In this document: positions 1 through 10,619 of the stretch, piece after piece
How the letters are laid out: every line of letters begins with the position of its first letter
Numbering within the stretch: position 1 is the first letter of the stretch
NCBI RefSeq assembly: GCF_026242055.1
Contig: NZ_JAPJDL010000001.1
Coordinates: forward strand, 372,001-436,000
Direction of reading: 5' to 3'
Length of the DNA: 64,000 nt
DNA from: Lentzea sp. NEAU-D7
GTDB taxonomy: Bacteria > Actinomycetota > Actinomycetes > Mycobacteriales > Pseudonocardiaceae
The notes under the pieces: generated by a model
The model's database searches: none
Told to the model about the DNA's origin: nothing
The model's input: only the letters and a program-made list of their open reading frames with translations
Translations under genes and position numbers: made by a program

Positions 1-1675
1 CGGTCACCACCAGGTCCAGCCGCGCCTGGCCCGCCACGGACGCGATCCGGTCGTCCGGATGCCCGGGGTCGAGCGGCACGTACGCCGCGCCCGCCTTCAG
101 CACACCCAGGATCGCGGCGACGAAGTCCGGTGAACGCCGCACCAGCACACCCACGAGGTCACCACGCGCGACACCGCGGGCGATCAGCCGGTGCGCGACC
201 TGGTTCGCCCGCGCGTCCAGTTCCGCGGCAGACACCTCCACGCCGTCGAACACCAGCGCCGCGGAGTCCGGAGCCCCGTCGACCCGCTCCTCGAACAGCT
301 CCACCAGCGTGCGGTCGTGCGGGTAGGCGACGCCGGTGTCGTTCCACCGCGCCAGCGCGTCCCGTTCCTCGGCGAGGAGCGTGCAGACGCGCGACAGCGG
401 CACGTCCGGCTGCGACGACCACGCGTCCAGCAACGCCGTGAAGCGACGGGCGAGCAGGGTCGCCGAGGGTTCGTCCCACAGGTCGAGCGCGTAGGTGAGC
501 CAGCCGCGCACGCCGTCCGCGGTCTCGGCGAGGTCGACGGTGAGGTCGAACTTCGCCGGGTGCAGCTCGACCGAACCGGTCTCGACGGTCAGGCCGGCGA
601 ACTCCGGCGCGTCCTCCGGGGCGTTCTGCAGCACCAGCATCGTCTGGAACAGCGGGTGCCGCGACCGCGAGCGTTCCGGGTTGAGCTCCTCCACCAGCCG
701 CTCGAACGGCAGATCCTGGTGCGCGTAGGCGGCGAGGTCGGCCGTGCGGATCCGGCCGAGCAGCTCGCGCAGCGTCGGGTCGCCGCTCAGGTCCGTGCGC
801 AGCACGAGGGTGTTCACGAAGAACCCGACCAGGTCGTCCAGCGCCTCGTCGGTCCGGCCGGCCACCGCCGTGCCCACCGGGACGTCCGTGCCGGCGCCCA
901 GGCGGGACAGCAACGCCGTCAAACCGGCCTGCAGCACCATGAACAGCGTCGAGCCGGTCTCCGCGGCCAGGTCCGAGAGCCGGCGGTGCACCGCGGAGCC
1001 GACCGAGATCTCGACCGCCGCGCCACGATGGGTCGCCGCGGCGGGACGGGGGTGGTCGGTGGGCAGGACGACCTGCTCGGGCAGTCCGGCGAGGGCGTCG
1101 CGCCAGTACGCCAGCTGACCGGCCATCTCGCTGTCCGGGTCGTCGGCCGACCCCAGCACCTCCTGCTGCCACACCGTGTAGTCGGCGTACTGGACGGGCA
1201 ACGGCTCCCAGTCCGGCGCATCTCCCACCAGCCGCGCGGCGTAGGCGGTGGCGAGATCACGGGTGAGCGGACCCCAGGACCAGCCGTCCGTGGCGATGTG
1301 GTGCATCACGAACAGCAGCACGTGGTCCTGTTCGGACACCCGGAACAGCGTGGGCCGCCACGGGTGTTCGGCCGCCAGGTCGAAGTCGTACCCGGACGCC
1401 TCGGTCATCGCGTCCCACAGGCCGGACTCACCGGACTCCTTGCGGAGCACCGGAACGGTGTCCAGCACCAGCTGGTGCGGCTCACCGTCGACGTCCGGGA
1501 ACACCGTGCGCAACGTCTCGTGCCGGAAGGCAACGTCGGCCAGTGCGGACTCCAGCGCGTCCACGTCGAGCGGGCCGCGCAGCCGCAGGGTGTGGGTGGC
1601 GTTGTAGAGCGCGCCTGCCGGGTCGAGCCGGTGCAGCAGCCACAGCCGGCGCTGGGCGAAGGACAGGGGGCTCAC
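1..1675 (-). CDS. Nonribosomal peptide synthetase, C-A-... (3' part outside window)
   Basis: Second NRPS of the assembly line. The visible 558 codons hold a complete condensation domain (about residues 1-440), with the catalytic HHxxxDG motif intact as HHIATDGWS, then the start of an adenylation domain with the A2-type motif [12 protein letters not shown] just before the window edge. The GTG start at 1675 overlaps the TGA of the upstream NRPS (GTGA), so the two are translationally coupled. Because it opens with a C domain, it should accept the peptidyl chain from the PCP at the end of the preceding protein. Amino-acid specificity cannot be read because the A-domain core lies outside the window. 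Confident as NRPS; total length and termination mode are unknown. Confidence 0.95.
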   Translation of the reverse strand, partial: MSPLSFAQRRLWLLHRLDPAGALYNATHTLRLRGPLDVDALESALADVAFRHETLRTVFPDVDGEPHQLVLDTVPVLRKESGESGLWDAMTEASGYDFDLAAEHPWRPTLFRVSEQDHVLLFVMHHIATDGWSWGPLTRDLATAYAARLVGDAPDWEPLPVQYADYTVWQQEVLGSADDPDSEMAGQLAYWRDALAGLPEQVVLPTDHPRPAAATHRGAAVEISVGSAVHRRLSDLAAETGSTLFMVLQAGLTALLSRLGAGTDVPVGTAVAGRTDEALDDLVGFFVNTLVLRTDLSGDPTLRELLGRIRTADLAAYAHQDLPFERLVEELNPERSRSRHPLFQTMLVLQNAPEDAPEFAGLTVETGSVELHPAKFDLTVDLAETADGVRGWLTYALDLWDEPSATLLARRFTALLDAWSSQPDVPLSRVCTLLAEERDALARWNDTGVAYPHDRTLVELFEERVDGAPDSAALVFDGVEVSAAELDARANQVAHRLIARGVARGDLVGVLVRRSPDFVAAILGVLKAGAAYVPLDPGHPDDRIASVAGQARLDLVVT

Positions 1676-4600
1676 AACGTCTCCTTTTGCCGGGCCCGCG
1701 CCCGCAGAGCGGGTCTGGCCTTCTTCGCGAGTACGAGTCGGTCGGCCAGATCGGCCACGGTGGGTCCGTCGAACACGGTGGCGACGGACAGTTCGGCGTG
1801 CAGTTCCCGGCGGATGCGGCCGAGCAGCCGCATCACCAGCAGCGAGTGGCCGCCCAGCCGGAAGAAGTCGTCGTCGATCGACACCGACGGCACACCGAGG
1901 ACTTCGGCGAACAACGAGCACAACGCGCGTTCGTTCGCGGTGCGCGGGGCACGGCCCTCCACGACCACCGCGTCGGGTGCCGGGAGCGCCCGCCTGTCGA
2001 GCTTGCCGGTGTCGGTGCGCGGCAGGGCGTCCAGCACCACGAACGCCGACGGCACCAGGTGCTCGGGCAGCCGTGCGCGGGCGTGGTCGCGCAACCCTTG
2101 CGCGCCACCGACCACGTACGCGACGAGCCGTTTGTCGCCCGGCCGGTCCTCCCGCACCACGACCTCGACCTGCCGCACGTCCGGGTGCCCGGCCAGCACC
2201 GCGCGCACCTCGCCCGGCTCCACCCGGAAGCCGCGGATCTTCACCTGGTCGTCGGCACGTCCCAGGAACTCGACGATCCCGTCCGCGTCCTGACGGGCCA
2301 GGTCACCCGTGCGGTACATCCGTCCACCGCCGAAGGGGTTCGCGACGAACCGCTGAGCCGTCGCCGCGCCCTGCCCGAGGTAGCCGTGCGCCAGCCCGTC
2401 GCCCGCCATGTACAGCTCACCGGGCGTTCCCGGTGGCACCGGGCGCAGCCACCTGTCGAGCACGTGCACCTGCTTGCCGGCCAGCACCCGGCCGACCGGG
2501 ACGCTGCGCCGCTCGGTGTCCTCGACGGTGATGCGGTGGCAGAGCGTGAAGATCGTGTTCTCGACCGGCGAGTAGCCGTTGACCAGGCGGAGGTCCGGGT
2601 GGCGTCGCAACGCCGTCCGCACGTGCGCCGGTGACGCCGCCTCGCCGCCGGTCATCAGCTGCCGCACGCCGTTGAACGCGTCCGGGTGCTCGTCCAGCAT
2701 GTAGTTCAACAAGCTCGCGGAGACGTGCACGGTCGTGATGCGGTGTGCGGCGATCAGCTCCGCGATCCGTTCCGGCTCCGGCGACTGGCCGGGCTGCAGC
2801 ACGCACGTCGCACCGGACAGCAAGGCGCCGAACAGTTCCAGCGCGAACGCGTCCCACGACACCGGCGAGCACTGCAACCACACCTCGTCCGCGCCGAACT
2901 CGACGTAGTCCTGGCCGGTGAGGGTGCCGGCGAGCGCGCCGTGCGACGTCAGCACGCCCTTGGGGCGGCCGGTGGAGCCAGAGGTGAACATCACGCACGC
3001 CGAGTCCGCCGGAGTCACCTCGACTTCGGGCGGGGTGACCGCGGTGCTGTCCGGAACGGTCGTGATGACGGTGCGAACGCCCGCGAGCGCGGTCACTGCC
3101 TCCAGCCGGGCGGCGGGGAAGGCGACGTCGAGCACCGTGTAGGCGGCTCCCGCCTTCAGCACGGCCAGGATCGCGACGACGAGCGGGATGCCGCGTTCCA
3201 GGCGCACGCCGACCACGTCGCCTCGGCAGACGCCTTCGGCCACGAGCCGGTGTGCCAGGTGGTTCGCCCGGCCGTCCAGCCCTTCGTAGTCCACTGTGGA
3301 CCCGTCACAGACCAGGGCCGTGGCGTGCGGCGTCCGAGCCGCGATCCGCGAGATCAGCTCGTGCAGGGTGGCGGAGGCGCGCTTCGGTGCCGCGGCGACC
3401 ACCGCCCGTTCACCCGGCAGCAGGAGGTCCACGTCCGCGACGAGGACGTCCGGTGCCTGCGCGACGGCCTCCAGGAAGCGGACCAGCCGGGCGGCCAGCG
3501 CCTGGGCCGTGGCCGCGTCGAACAGGTCCGTGGCGTACTTGAGCGTGCAGTGCAGCCCGTCGCCCTCGGCGAAGTCGAACACCAGGTCCGCCTTGGCGGC
3601 ACCCACTTCGAGCGGCACGTCCGCGCAGGACAGACCAGGGAAGTCCGGCGCGGTCGCGGGCGGCTGGAGCACCAGCAACGTCTGGCACAACGGGTGCAGA
3701 CCTTGGGCGCGGGCCGGTTGCAGTGCCTCCACCAGCCGGTCGAACGGCAGATCGCCGTGCCGGTGCACGGCACCGTCCTGTTCGCGCACCCTGGCCAGGA
3801 GCTCGCGGAACGTGGGCTGCCCGGACAGGTCGGTGCGCAGCACGACGGTGTTGACGAAGCACCCGACCAGGTCGGCCAGCGACTCGTCCTCGCGGCCGGC
3901 GACGATCCCGCCGATCGGCACGTCCTCCCCCGCGCCGAGCCGCGACAGCAGCCCGGCGAGCGCGGCGCGGAGCACCATGAACGACGTCGCCCTCGACTCG
4001 CGGGCCAGCGCCACCAGCGCGCCGTGCACCGCCGCGTCGAGGCTGACCCCGACCTCGCCCGCCACGCGGACACCGGCCGAGCGGACCGACCGGTCCGCGG
4101 GCAGTGCGATCTCCTCGGGCATGCCCGCGAGCTCCGCGGTCCAGAACGCCAGCAGGTCGCCGTCCTCGGCCAGCAGGTCGCGGTGCCAGCTCGTGAAGTC
4201 GAGGTACCGCACCGGCAACGGGGCCCAGTCCGGTGCGCGGCCTTCGAGCCGGGCGGCGTAGGCCCGGGCCAGGTCGCGCCACAGCGGGGTGATCGACCAC
4301 CCGTCCACCGCGATGTGGTGCACGACCAGGACCAGCAGGTGCTCGTCCTCCCCCTCGGCGAGCAGGCCCGCCCGGATCGGGATCTCCACCTCCAGGTCGA
4401 AAGGCCGCGAGACCAGATCGTCCACTGAGGACAGCTGCAGCGACGGCGCGTCGAGCACCCGCTGGTACGGCTCGTCTTCGAACATCGGGAAGATCGTGCG
4501 CAGCGGCTCGTGCCGTGCCACGACGTCGGCCAGCGCGGCGGTGAGCGCGGGCACGTCCAGCGGGCCGCGCAGGCGCATCGCCATCGGCACGTTGTAGGCG

Positions 4601-6405
4601 GGCCCGCGTTCCGACTGCTGCACGAACCACATCCGCCGTTGGGCGGCGGAGAGCGGCGGTCGCACGGGGTGCGCCACCGGCACCGGACCGGACCGGGCGG
4701 TGCCGGCCGTCGCCATCACCGCGGCCAGCAGCGCGGGCGTGGACGACTCGAACACCGCCGGCGCGGGCACCTCGATCCCCGCGACCGTCCGCAGCCTGCC
4801 GACCAGCCGCGCCGCCGCGAGCGAATGACCGCCCAGCGCGAAGAAGTCGTCGTCCACACCGATCGGCGAGACGCCCAGGACCTCGGCGAACAACGCGCAG
4901 ACCGCGTCCTCCGCCGGAGTGCGCGGCGGTCCGCCCGAAGGCACGCGTTCCCTGACCGGCACCGGCAGAGCACGCCGGTCGAGCTTTCCGTTGGGGGTCA
5001 GCGGCAAGGCGTCGAGGAACACCACGTCCGCGGGCACCATGTAGCCGGGGAGGACCGACGCGCAGTGCTCGCGCACCTCGGCCTCTGTGGGAGCCTGGCC
5101 GTCCGCCACCGCGTACGCCACCAGCGACTTCTCGCCCGCCGGTGTCGTCAGCACGGTCACCGCCGCCTGCCCGACCCGCGGGTGTGCGGCGACCACGCCC
5201 GCCACCTCGGCGGGTTCGATCCGGAAGCCGCGGATCTTCACCTGGTCGTCGGTCCGCCCGGCGAAGTCGAGGTCCCCGTCGGGTCGCAGCCGGCCCAGGT
5301 CGCCGGTGCGGTACATGCGCTCGCCCGGCGCCCCGAAGGGATCCGCGACGAACCGCACCGCCGTCTCCCCCGGCCGCCCGAGGTACCCGCGGGCGAGCTG
5401 GACACCGGTCAGGTACAGCTCACCGACCTCGCCCGCCGGCACCGGTCGCAGCTCCGCGTCCAGCACCCGGATCCCCGCACCGGGGGTCGGACGGCCGATC
5501 GGCACGAGGCCGCTGCCCCCGACCTCGCGGCACGGCAGGCACGTGACGCCGACGGACACCTCGGTCGGTCCGTACTCGTTGTACAGCACCACGTCCAGGC
5601 TCTCGCGGAACCTGTCCGCGACCGCGATCGGCAGCCCCTCGCCCTCCGAGGCCACCAGCCGCAACGGCCCGTCCGCACCGTGCCGCAGGTACTCGTCCAG
5701 GAACAGCGGGATCATCGACGCGACGAACCGGATCATCGTGATCCGCTCGGCGCGCACGGTCCTCGCCAGGTAGGCGGGGTCCCGATGGCCGCCGGGGCGG
5801 GCCATGACGAGCGTCGCCCCGGCGGCCAGGGTCAGGAAGACCTCGACGACCGACGGGTCGAACCCCGACGGCGTCTTCTGCAGCACCCGGTCGCCCCGCC
5901 CCAGGCCGTAGTGCGCCTGGACGTCGGCCATCCGCTGCAGGATGCCGCGGTGGGTGATCACCACGCCCTTGGGCTTGTTGGTGGTCCCCGAGGTGAACAT
6001 GACGTAGGCGGGATGGTCGGGCAACGGTGCCGCTGCGTGCTGCTCACCGGCCCGCGACCACTCCGCCACGTCGGCGAGGCCGAGCGTCAGCGTCGGCCGC
6101 GCCACCTCCACCACGTGCGCGGTCCGCTCGGCGGGGTAGTCGGGGTCGAGCGGCAGGTACGCGGCTCCCGCCCGGACGATCGCCAGCAACGCGACGACCA
6201 GCTCGGCCGAACGCGGCACCGCGACGGCCACCACGTCCTCCGGTCCGACGCCCTTTTCCGCGAGGACGCGGGCCAGGCGGCCGGCGCGAGCGTCCAGCTC
6301 GGCATAGGTGAGCACCACGCCGTCGCACTCGACGGCGGGAGCGTCCGGAGCCGAGCGCACGGCCCGGTCGACCGCGGACGGCAGGGTCTGGAGATCGTCG
6401 AGCAC
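1672..6405 (-). CDS. Nonribosomal peptide synthetase, A-PCP-C-A-PCP (1577 aa)
   Basis: Probable initiating NRPS: it opens directly with an adenylation domain. Domains in order: A1 (about 1-480; A3 loop [11 protein letters not shown]8 YRTGD, A10 NGKLDRR), PCP1 (about 495-560, GGHS serine near 528), C (about 575-1010, HHIAVDGWS), A2 (about 1030-1490; [11 protein letters not shown]) and PCP2 (GGHS near the C terminus). There are no epimerase, methyltransferase or thioesterase domains. My hand alignment to PheA gives approximate pocket residues D-P-V-R-V-S-E-V-G-K for A1 and D-A-L-H-M-G-G-I-F-K for A2. Neither matches a code I can name confidently. The start is GTG 6405, with AGGGGGTG six bases upstream. 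It lies 34 bp downstream of mbtH. Confidence 0.95.
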   Translation of the reverse strand: MLDDLQTLPSAVDRAVRSAPDAPAVECDGVVLTYAELDARAGRLARVLAEKGVGPEDVVAVAVPRSAELVVALLAIVRAGAAYLPLDPDYPAERTAHVVEVARPTLTLGLADVAEWSRAGEQHAAAPLPDHPAYVMFTSGTTNKPKGVVITHRGILQRMADVQAHYGLGRGDRVLQKTPSGFDPSVVEVFLTLAAGATLVMARPGGHRDPAYLARTVRAERITMIRFVASMIPLFLDEYLRHGADGPLRLVASEGEGLPIAVADRFRESLDVVLYNEYGPTEVSVGVTCLPCREVGGSGLVPIGRPTPGAGIRVLDAELRPVPAGEVGELYLTGVQLARGYLGRPGETAVRFVADPFGAPGERMYRTGDLGRLRPDGDLDFAGRTDDQVKIRGFRIEPAEVAGVVAAHPRVGQAAVTVLTTPAGEKSLVAYAVADGQAPTEAEVREHCASVLPGYMVPADVVFLDALPLTPNGKLDRRALPVPVRERVPSGGPPRTPAEDAVCALFAEVLGVSPIGVDDDFFALGGHSLAAARLVGRLRTVAGIEVPAPAVFESSTPALLAAVMATAGTARSGPVPVAHPVRPPLSAAQRRMWFVQQSERGPAYNVPMAMRLRGPLDVPALTAALADVVARHEPLRTIFPMFEDEPYQRVLDAPSLQLSSVDDLVSRPFDLEVEIPIRAGLLAEGEDEHLLVLVVHHIAVDGWSITPLWRDLARAYAARLEGRAPDWAPLPVRYLDFTSWHRDLLAEDGDLLAFWTAELAGMPEEIALPADRSVRSAGVRVAGEVGVSLDAAVHGALVALARESRATSFMVLRAALAGLLSRLGAGEDVPIGGIVAGREDESLADLVGCFVNTVVLRTDLSGQPTFRELLARVREQDGAVHRHGDLPFDRLVEALQPARAQGLHPLCQTLLVLQPPATAPDFPGLSCADVPLEVGAAKADLVFDFAEGDGLHCTLKYATDLFDAATAQALAARLVRFLEAVAQAPDVLVADVDLLLPGERAVVAAAPKRASATLHELISRIAARTPHATALVCDGSTVDYEGLDGRANHLAHRLVAEGVCRGDVVGVRLERGIPLVVAILAVLKAGAAYTVLDVAFPAARLEAVTALAGVRTVITTVPDSTAVTPPEVEVTPADSACVMFTSGSTGRPKGVLTSHGALAGTLTGQDYVEFGADEVWLQCSPVSWDAFALELFGALLSGATCVLQPGQSPEPERIAELIAAHRITTVHVSASLLNYMLDEHPDAFNGVRQLMTGGEAASPAHVRTALRRHPDLRLVNGYSPVENTIFTLCHRITVEDTERRSVPVGRVLAGKQVHVLDRWLRPVPPGTPGELYMAGDGLAHGYLGQGAATAQRFVANPFGGGRMYRTGDLARQDADGIVEFLGRADDQVKIRGFRVEPGEVRAVLAGHPDVRQVEVVVREDRPGDKRLVAYVVGGAQGLRDHARARLPEHLVPSAFVVLDALPRTDTGKLDRRALPAPDAVVVEGRAPRTANERALCSLFAEVLGVPSVSIDDDFFRLGGHSLLVMRLLGRIRRELHAELSVATVFDGPTVADLADRLVLAKKARPALRARARQKETL

Positions 6406-6439
6406 GGTGGCACCCCCTGGGCGGGTAGGAAGGATCAGG

Positions 6440-6649
6440 TCAGGACATCGAGGCGATGAGGCTGGCGGGCCGCAGGTCCGTCCAGTGCTCCTCCACGTAC
6501 GCCAGGCAGGCGTCGCGGCCGTCGGGGCCGAAGGTCTCGGTCCAGCCCTCGGGCACGGGGATGCGCTGCGGCCACAGCGAGTGCTGGTTCTCCTCGTTGA
6601 CCAGCACCAGGTACTCGCCGTCGGCGTCCTCGAACGGGTTGGTGGTCAT
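6440..6649 (-). CDS. mbtH: MbtH-like NRPS adenylation-domain chaperone
   Basis: A 69-aa protein with the family signature: NPFED near the N terminus, then [22 protein letters not shown] and the C-terminal [15 protein letters not shown]. MbtH proteins bind adenylation domains and are needed for folding or activity of many of them. The adjacent NRPS genes are the obvious partners. The start is ATG 6649, preceded by GGAGA. An upstream in-frame extension exists, but it is Arg/Pro-rich and lies inside the mutE gene. The gene is 11 bp downstream of the mutase gene and 34 bp upstream of the NRPS, consistent with one operon. Confidence 0.95.
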   Translation of the reverse strand: MTTNPFEDADGEYLVLVNEENQHSLWPQRIPVPEGWTETFGPDGRDACLAYVEEHWTDLRPASLIASMS

Positions 6650-6660
6650 GACTCGTCTCC

Positions 6661-7869
6661 TCAGCGGGTTCGGGCGTCGTGCAGGTGCGCGACGCGGTGC
6701 AGTGCGGCGAGCAGGCCCGCCGAGTCCGGCGCCGGGCCGGAGCGGTCCACCGAGGACCGCGGGATCGGCATGGCGCCGACGGACGACCACCGCAGTCGGC
6801 CGGTGTCGTCGATGTGGCTGCGGGCGTGGCCCGCGTTGTCGGGGTGCAGGCAGTACGGCACGTCGAGCAGGCCGCGCCGGAACGCGGCGAGCAGCGCCGT
6901 GCCGGGATCACCCGGCAGTTCCAGCACCGCTTCGACGAGCGCCGTCGCCTCGGCCAGCACCCCGGTGTCCACGAAGGACTCCTCGGGCGCCGCCTGCGCG
7001 GCGGCCTCGGCGGCGCTCTCCAGCGCGGCGACGTTCTCGTCGACGGTGGGGATGCGGTGCGCCTCGGCCACGGTTTTGACGATCAGCCGCTCGGCACCTG
7101 CCCGGACGGCCAGCCGGGCGGCGTTGTCGTTCAGCAGCCGAGCGCCGGCGGGCGTTCGCGGGAAAACGCCCATGTAGGCGTAGACCACGACGTGCCAGTC
7201 CACATCGGACAGGAACCGGCCGGCGAGCACGCGCAGCGCGCGGATCGCCTCGGCGTCCTGGTCCGCGTTGGTCTGCTGGGCGTAGCTCAGCGAGACGCTC
7301 TCGACACCGTGGAAGCGGAAGAACACCGCTTCCAGGACGCTGAGGGCGACCAGCAGGCTCGGCGGGCACAGCTGGCCCATCATGCACCCGCCGAACGTCT
7401 CCAAGTGGCCGGAGAAGTTCTCGCACGCCTCGGACCAGTGCTCGACCGAGTCGCGCAGCGGTTTCCGGCTGTAGGGCAGGCAGTACGAGACCGGACCGCC
7501 CTCGGTCGCGTCCAGTCCCGCCGCCGCCAGCGCGCCGAAGATGGCGCGCGGGTCGGCGGATCCGTGCCGCACCTGCACGGGGAACCCGGTGAGCCCGTCG
7601 AGCACCGCCTGCGTGGTCTCCGGGTGGTGCGAGACGATCGGGTAGCCGTTGAGCCGCGCGCCGTCGTGCAACGCGGCCAGCGCCGCCCGGTGGTCGCCGA
7701 CCCTCGTGTAGCTGTCGACGGTGAGGGTGCCGACCGTGCTGGCGTCGGCATCGCGCACCGCCAGCAGCCCGGCCCGCATCTCCAGCGGGGACGCCATGCC
7801 CATGCGGGGCTGCACCACCAGCCTGCCCGCGGCCGCGGCCCGCGCGACCGCGTCCGCGAACCCGGTCAT
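6661..7869 (-). CDS. mutE: Glutamate mutase, large (epsilon) subunit
   Basis: Catalytic TIM-barrel subunit of coenzyme-B12-dependent glutamate mutase (methylaspartate mutase), which interconverts L-glutamate and (2S,3S)-3-methylaspartate. The 402-aa protein reads as the epsilon family: [12 protein letters not shown] near residue 20, HHPETTQ, the [15 protein letters not shown] segment and [17 protein letters not shown]. It is somewhat shorter than the roughly 480 aa of clostridial MutE, as other secondary-metabolism copies are. The start is ATG 7869, overlapping the stop of the B12-binding subunit gene by ATGA, which fits a 1:1 complex. Within an NRPS operon it most likely supplies 3-methyl-Asp as a precursor. 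Confidence 0.9.
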   Translation of the reverse strand: MTGFADAVARAAAAGRLVVQPRMGMASPLEMRAGLLAVRDADASTVGTLTVDSYTRVGDHRAALAALHDGARLNGYPIVSHHPETTQAVLDGLTGFPVQVRHGSADPRAIFGALAAAGLDATEGGPVSYCLPYSRKPLRDSVEHWSEACENFSGHLETFGGCMMGQLCPPSLLVALSVLEAVFFRFHGVESVSLSYAQQTNADQDAEAIRALRVLAGRFLSDVDWHVVVYAYMGVFPRTPAGARLLNDNAARLAVRAGAERLIVKTVAEAHRIPTVDENVAALESAAEAAAQAAPEESFVDTGVLAEATALVEAVLELPGDPGTALLAAFRRGLLDVPYCLHPDNAGHARSHIDDTGRLRWSSVGAMPIPRSSVDRSGPAPDSAGLLAALHRVAHLHDARTR

Positions 7870-8294
7870 GACGCCGTGCCCGCCGTGCGGCACAACGCGT
7901 GCGCGGTGATGAACTCCCGGAACCGCGCGATGGCCGTGTCGTCGTCGAAGACCTCGGCGAAACCCGCTGCCCGCAGGGCATCCGCCTGCGCGGGCTCCGG
8001 GCCTCCGGTGCCGAGCTTGCCGCCGATGACGACCGGGACGGCCGCGAGGCCGGGCCTGCCGCGCAGCTCGGCGAGTGCGCGCGGCCCGTCCTGGTAGCCG
8101 TGGCCGTTGACCGTGCTGAGGACGACGAGGTCGGGCTGTTCGGCCTCGCACTCGTCGGCGAGCAGCACGGGCGGGACGCACGCGCCGAGGTTGATCACGC
8201 GGTGGCCCGCCTCCTCCAGCAGCAGCTGGAGGTAGACGAGGTTCCAGGTGTGCGAGTCCGAGGCGGTTCCGGACAGCAGGACCAGGTTGTTCAT
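7866..8294 (-). CDS. mutS: Glutamate mutase, small B12-binding (sigma) subunit
   Basis: A 142-aa cobalamin-binding Rossmann-like domain, partner of the downstream epsilon subunit. The base-off B12 motif D-x-H-x-x-G appears as DSHTWN: Asp and the cobalt-ligand His are present, but the Gly is Asn. The later SxL region reads LSTVNGHG and the nucleotide-tail loop reads VIGGKLGTGG, both as expected for this family. The length fits the sigma subunit (about 137 aa). The start is ATG 8294, one base after the stop of the FMN-protein gene; no strong ribosome site is visible, so coupling is likely. It should not be confused with the DNA mismatch repair protein MutS. Confidence 0.9.
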   Translation of the reverse strand: MNNLVLLSGTASDSHTWNLVYLQLLLEEAGHRVINLGACVPPVLLADECEAEQPDLVVLSTVNGHGYQDGPRALAELRGRPGLAAVPVVIGGKLGTGGPEPAQADALRAAGFAEVFDDDTAIARFREFITAHALCRTAGTAS

Positions 8295-8295
8295 G

Positions 8296-9567
8296 TCAGG
8301 TCAGGCTTTCTCGATGACGGGGTGCGGGGTCGGCGGCACCGGACCGGCCGGGGAACCAGACGTCCTCGCCGCTCAGCGCGGCGGGCGTGTACTTGCCCAG
8401 GGCGCTGGTGAGCAGCTGGACCTCGAAGGCGAGGCACTCGACGAGCCTGCGCAGACCGTGCTCGGGATCGGTGTCCACGGCGGTGAGCGCGGCACGGCCG
8501 AGCCCGACGGCGGTGGCACCGAGCGCGAGCGCCTTGACAGCGCGCCCGCCCTCCCACATCCGGCCGGTGGCCAGCAGGCAGCCCGACGGCGTGCCGATCC
8601 GCCGCAGGCACTCGGCCAGCGGCAGTCCGACGTGGTCGAGGAACGCGCGGGGCGCCCACCCGGTGCCGCCTTCGGCGCCGTCCACGGTCACCGCGTCCGC
8701 GCCGGCCTCCCACGCGCACGCCGCGGCCTGGGCGACGTCCCGGCCGGGGTGCAGCTTCACCCAGATCCGGGCGCGCGGGAAGTTGTTGCGCATGAACCGG
8801 ATCTGCTGGCGCAGGATCTCGTCGGTGAAGGTGCCCGGACTGCCCGAGCGCAGCACCCCGGGACCGGACCACAGGTCGTCGATGGCGAACTGGTCGGACA
8901 CCCTCGCGGCCGTGTCGCGGTCAAGCACCGTGAGGCCGCCGAGGCCGGGCTTCGCGCCCTGGCCGACCTTGAGCTCGAAGCCGAGCCTTCCGCTGGCGAG
9001 CAGCGGTTCCGCGGCGGGATCGCTGTAGACGAGGTTCCACACCTCGGCGTCCGCGTCCTCGGTGCTCTGCTGCACCACGACCCCGCCGAGCGACGGACCG
9101 GCCTCGTCGAGGTAGGCGCGGACCCTGGCGAGCATTCCGGTCGTGGCGGCCGGCTCACGCCGGTAGCCGGTGACGGGCACGACGTTCTCGCCGATCACCA
9201 TCGGGATGCCCAGCGCGCCCGCCTGCCTGCTGGCCGCGACCGACACCTCGGAGCTGCCGATCCGCGTGGAACCGAACGCGGACAGGAACACCGGCAGCGC
9301 CGAGGTGAAACCGCCGACCGCGGTCGTCAGGTCCACATCGGACTGCAGCGGCTCGCGGCCGAGGTCGATCAGCTTCTCCAGCCGCAGCGGCATGAACACC
9401 GGCGGCACCAGCCTGGCCGCGTCGAGCTCGTCCGCCGCGACCTGGGCACCGGAGGAGTTCTGGCCGAACACCTCGTGGCCGTAGGACTCGACGGGCGGGA
9501 ACGCCTCCGCCGCACCGGTGCGGGCACGGGCCCGCACCTGCTCCTCGGGGAATCCGCCCGCCCTCAC
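8296..9567 (-). CDS. Glutamate-synthase-like FMN-domain protein
   Basis: A 423-aa protein corresponding to the central FMN-binding TIM barrel of glutamate synthase (GltB). Diagnostic stretches are FELKVGQGAKPGLGG and VDGAEGGTGWAPRAF, the phosphate/FMN-binding and catalytic loops of that family. The N-terminal glutaminase domain is absent. No Cys cluster follows the barrel, so the 3Fe-4S centre of GltB is missing as well. It is therefore an FMN oxidoreductase whose amino donor and electron source are not evident. By context it may aminate or reduce an intermediate of the methylaspartate-type precursor. The start is GTG 9567 in a GTGA overlap with the upstream gene; residues before it have no family similarity. 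Confidence 0.8.
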   Translation of the reverse strand: MRAGGFPEEQVRARARTGAAEAFPPVESYGHEVFGQNSSGAQVAADELDAARLVPPVFMPLRLEKLIDLGREPLQSDVDLTTAVGGFTSALPVFLSAFGSTRIGSSEVSVAASRQAGALGIPMVIGENVVPVTGYRREPAATTGMLARVRAYLDEAGPSLGGVVVQQSTEDADAEVWNLVYSDPAAEPLLASGRLGFELKVGQGAKPGLGGLTVLDRDTAARVSDQFAIDDLWSGPGVLRSGSPGTFTDEILRQQIRFMRNNFPRARIWVKLHPGRDVAQAAACAWEAGADAVTVDGAEGGTGWAPRAFLDHVGLPLAECLRRIGTPSGCLLATGRMWEGGRAVKALALGATAVGLGRAALTAVDTDPEHGLRRLVECLAFEVQLLTSALGKYTPAALSGEDVWFPGRSGAADPAPRHRESLT

Positions 9568-10580
9568 GGCGCCATCTCCCCTGGCACCTTCGGGTACGCG
9601 TTGACCTGCCACACCGCGTCCAGCCCGGTGAGGAACCGGTTGAGCCGCTCCAGTCCCATGCCGAACCCGGCGCTGCGCGGCACGCCCTGGCGCATGACGT
9701 CGAGGTACCAGCGGTACTTCGCCGGGTTCTCGCCGGTCTCCCGCATCCGCGTGACGATCGTGGCGTAGTCGGACTCGCGTTCGCTGCCGCTGACGAGCTC
9801 GCCGTAGCCCTCGGGGGCGAGCAGGTCGAAGTTGCGCAGCCGGCCCGGTTCGGTGGTGCTCTCCCGGTCGTAGAAGCCGCGCGAGCCCTTCGGGTAGTCG
9901 GTGACGAAGAACGGGCGGTCCTTCTGCCGGGACAGCAGTTCCTCGCCGGTCCAGGCGATCTCGGCGTCGGGGCTCTGCGGGTGGCCGAGCAGGTGCAGCT
10001 CGTCGACCGCCTCGCGGTGGCTGAGCACGCCGAACTGTCCGGCCAGCAGCCAGGCGAACGCCAGCGGGTCGCGCCCGAGGAGCTCGAACTGCTCGGGCAC
10101 GGCGGTCAGCGCGTGCCGCACCACGTACGTCAGCAGCCGTTCCGCCACGCCCATCGCGTCGGCGCGGGTGCCGTTCGCGATCTCCACGTCGATCTGGTGG
10201 AACTCCGCGAGGTGGCGCTGGGTGTTGCACGTCTCGACCGGTTCGGCGCGGACGTTCGGCGCGATGTAGAACAGCTTGTCGAACGTCAGCAGCGACGCCT
10301 GCTTGTAGAGGATGCCGCTGCTCATGACCTTGTACTTGTGGCCGTAGTAGTCGACGTCGACCTGCTTGGAACCGCGTGCCCCGGGGTCGGTCACCGGGCC
10401 GATGACCGGCGGCAGCAACTCGACGAAACCCTCACCGCGCAGGAAGGCCCTGGCGGCGCCGAGCACCTCCTGCTGGATCAGCATCGCGGCCCTGGTGGTG
10501 TCCGAGTTCAGGTGCTCGGCCAGTGGCGGCGGACGCCGGTCGGCGGCAGGCTCGACCACGACACTCGTTGCGTGCTCCAT
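9564..10580 (-). CDS. Stand-alone AspRS/AsnRS-like catalytic domain (asparagine-synthetase-like)
   Basis: Class II aminoacyl-tRNA-synthetase core of 338 aa. Motif 2 reads NVRAEPVETCNTQRHLAEF followed by HQIDVE, as in AspRS/AsnRS, and motif 3 reads GFGMGLERLNRF. The N-terminal OB-fold anticodon-binding domain is absent, so it is unlikely to be a normal tRNA synthetase. Archaeal proteins with this architecture (AsnRS-related asparagine synthetases) amidate aspartyl-adenylate with ammonia. Beside glutamate mutase and NRPS genes, amidation or activation of 3-methylaspartate is a reasonable inference. The start is ATG 10580; the stop overlaps the next gene (GTGA). Family assignment is firm; the substrate is not. 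Confidence 0.82.
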   Translation of the reverse strand: MEHATSVVVEPAADRRPPPLAEHLNSDTTRAAMLIQQEVLGAARAFLRGEGFVELLPPVIGPVTDPGARGSKQVDVDYYGHKYKVMSSGILYKQASLLTFDKLFYIAPNVRAEPVETCNTQRHLAEFHQIDVEIANGTRADAMGVAERLLTYVVRHALTAVPEQFELLGRDPLAFAWLLAGQFGVLSHREAVDELHLLGHPQSPDAEIAWTGEELLSRQKDRPFFVTDYPKGSRGFYDRESTTEPGRLRNFDLLAPEGYGELVSGSERESDYATIVTRMRETGENPAKYRWYLDVMRQGVPRSAGFGMGLERLNRFLTGLDAVWQVNAYPKVPGEMAP

Positions 10581-10619
10581 GTTTTTCTTCCCACCCTTGG
10601 TTCTTCGTGATCGGGACTG

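Noticed and set aside
159..6459. Long plus-strand frames opposite the NRPS genes
   Set aside because: Arg/Pro/Gln-rich translations without any family motif. The minus strand carries full NRPS domains with intact catalytic motifs, so these are GC-rich antisense shadows.
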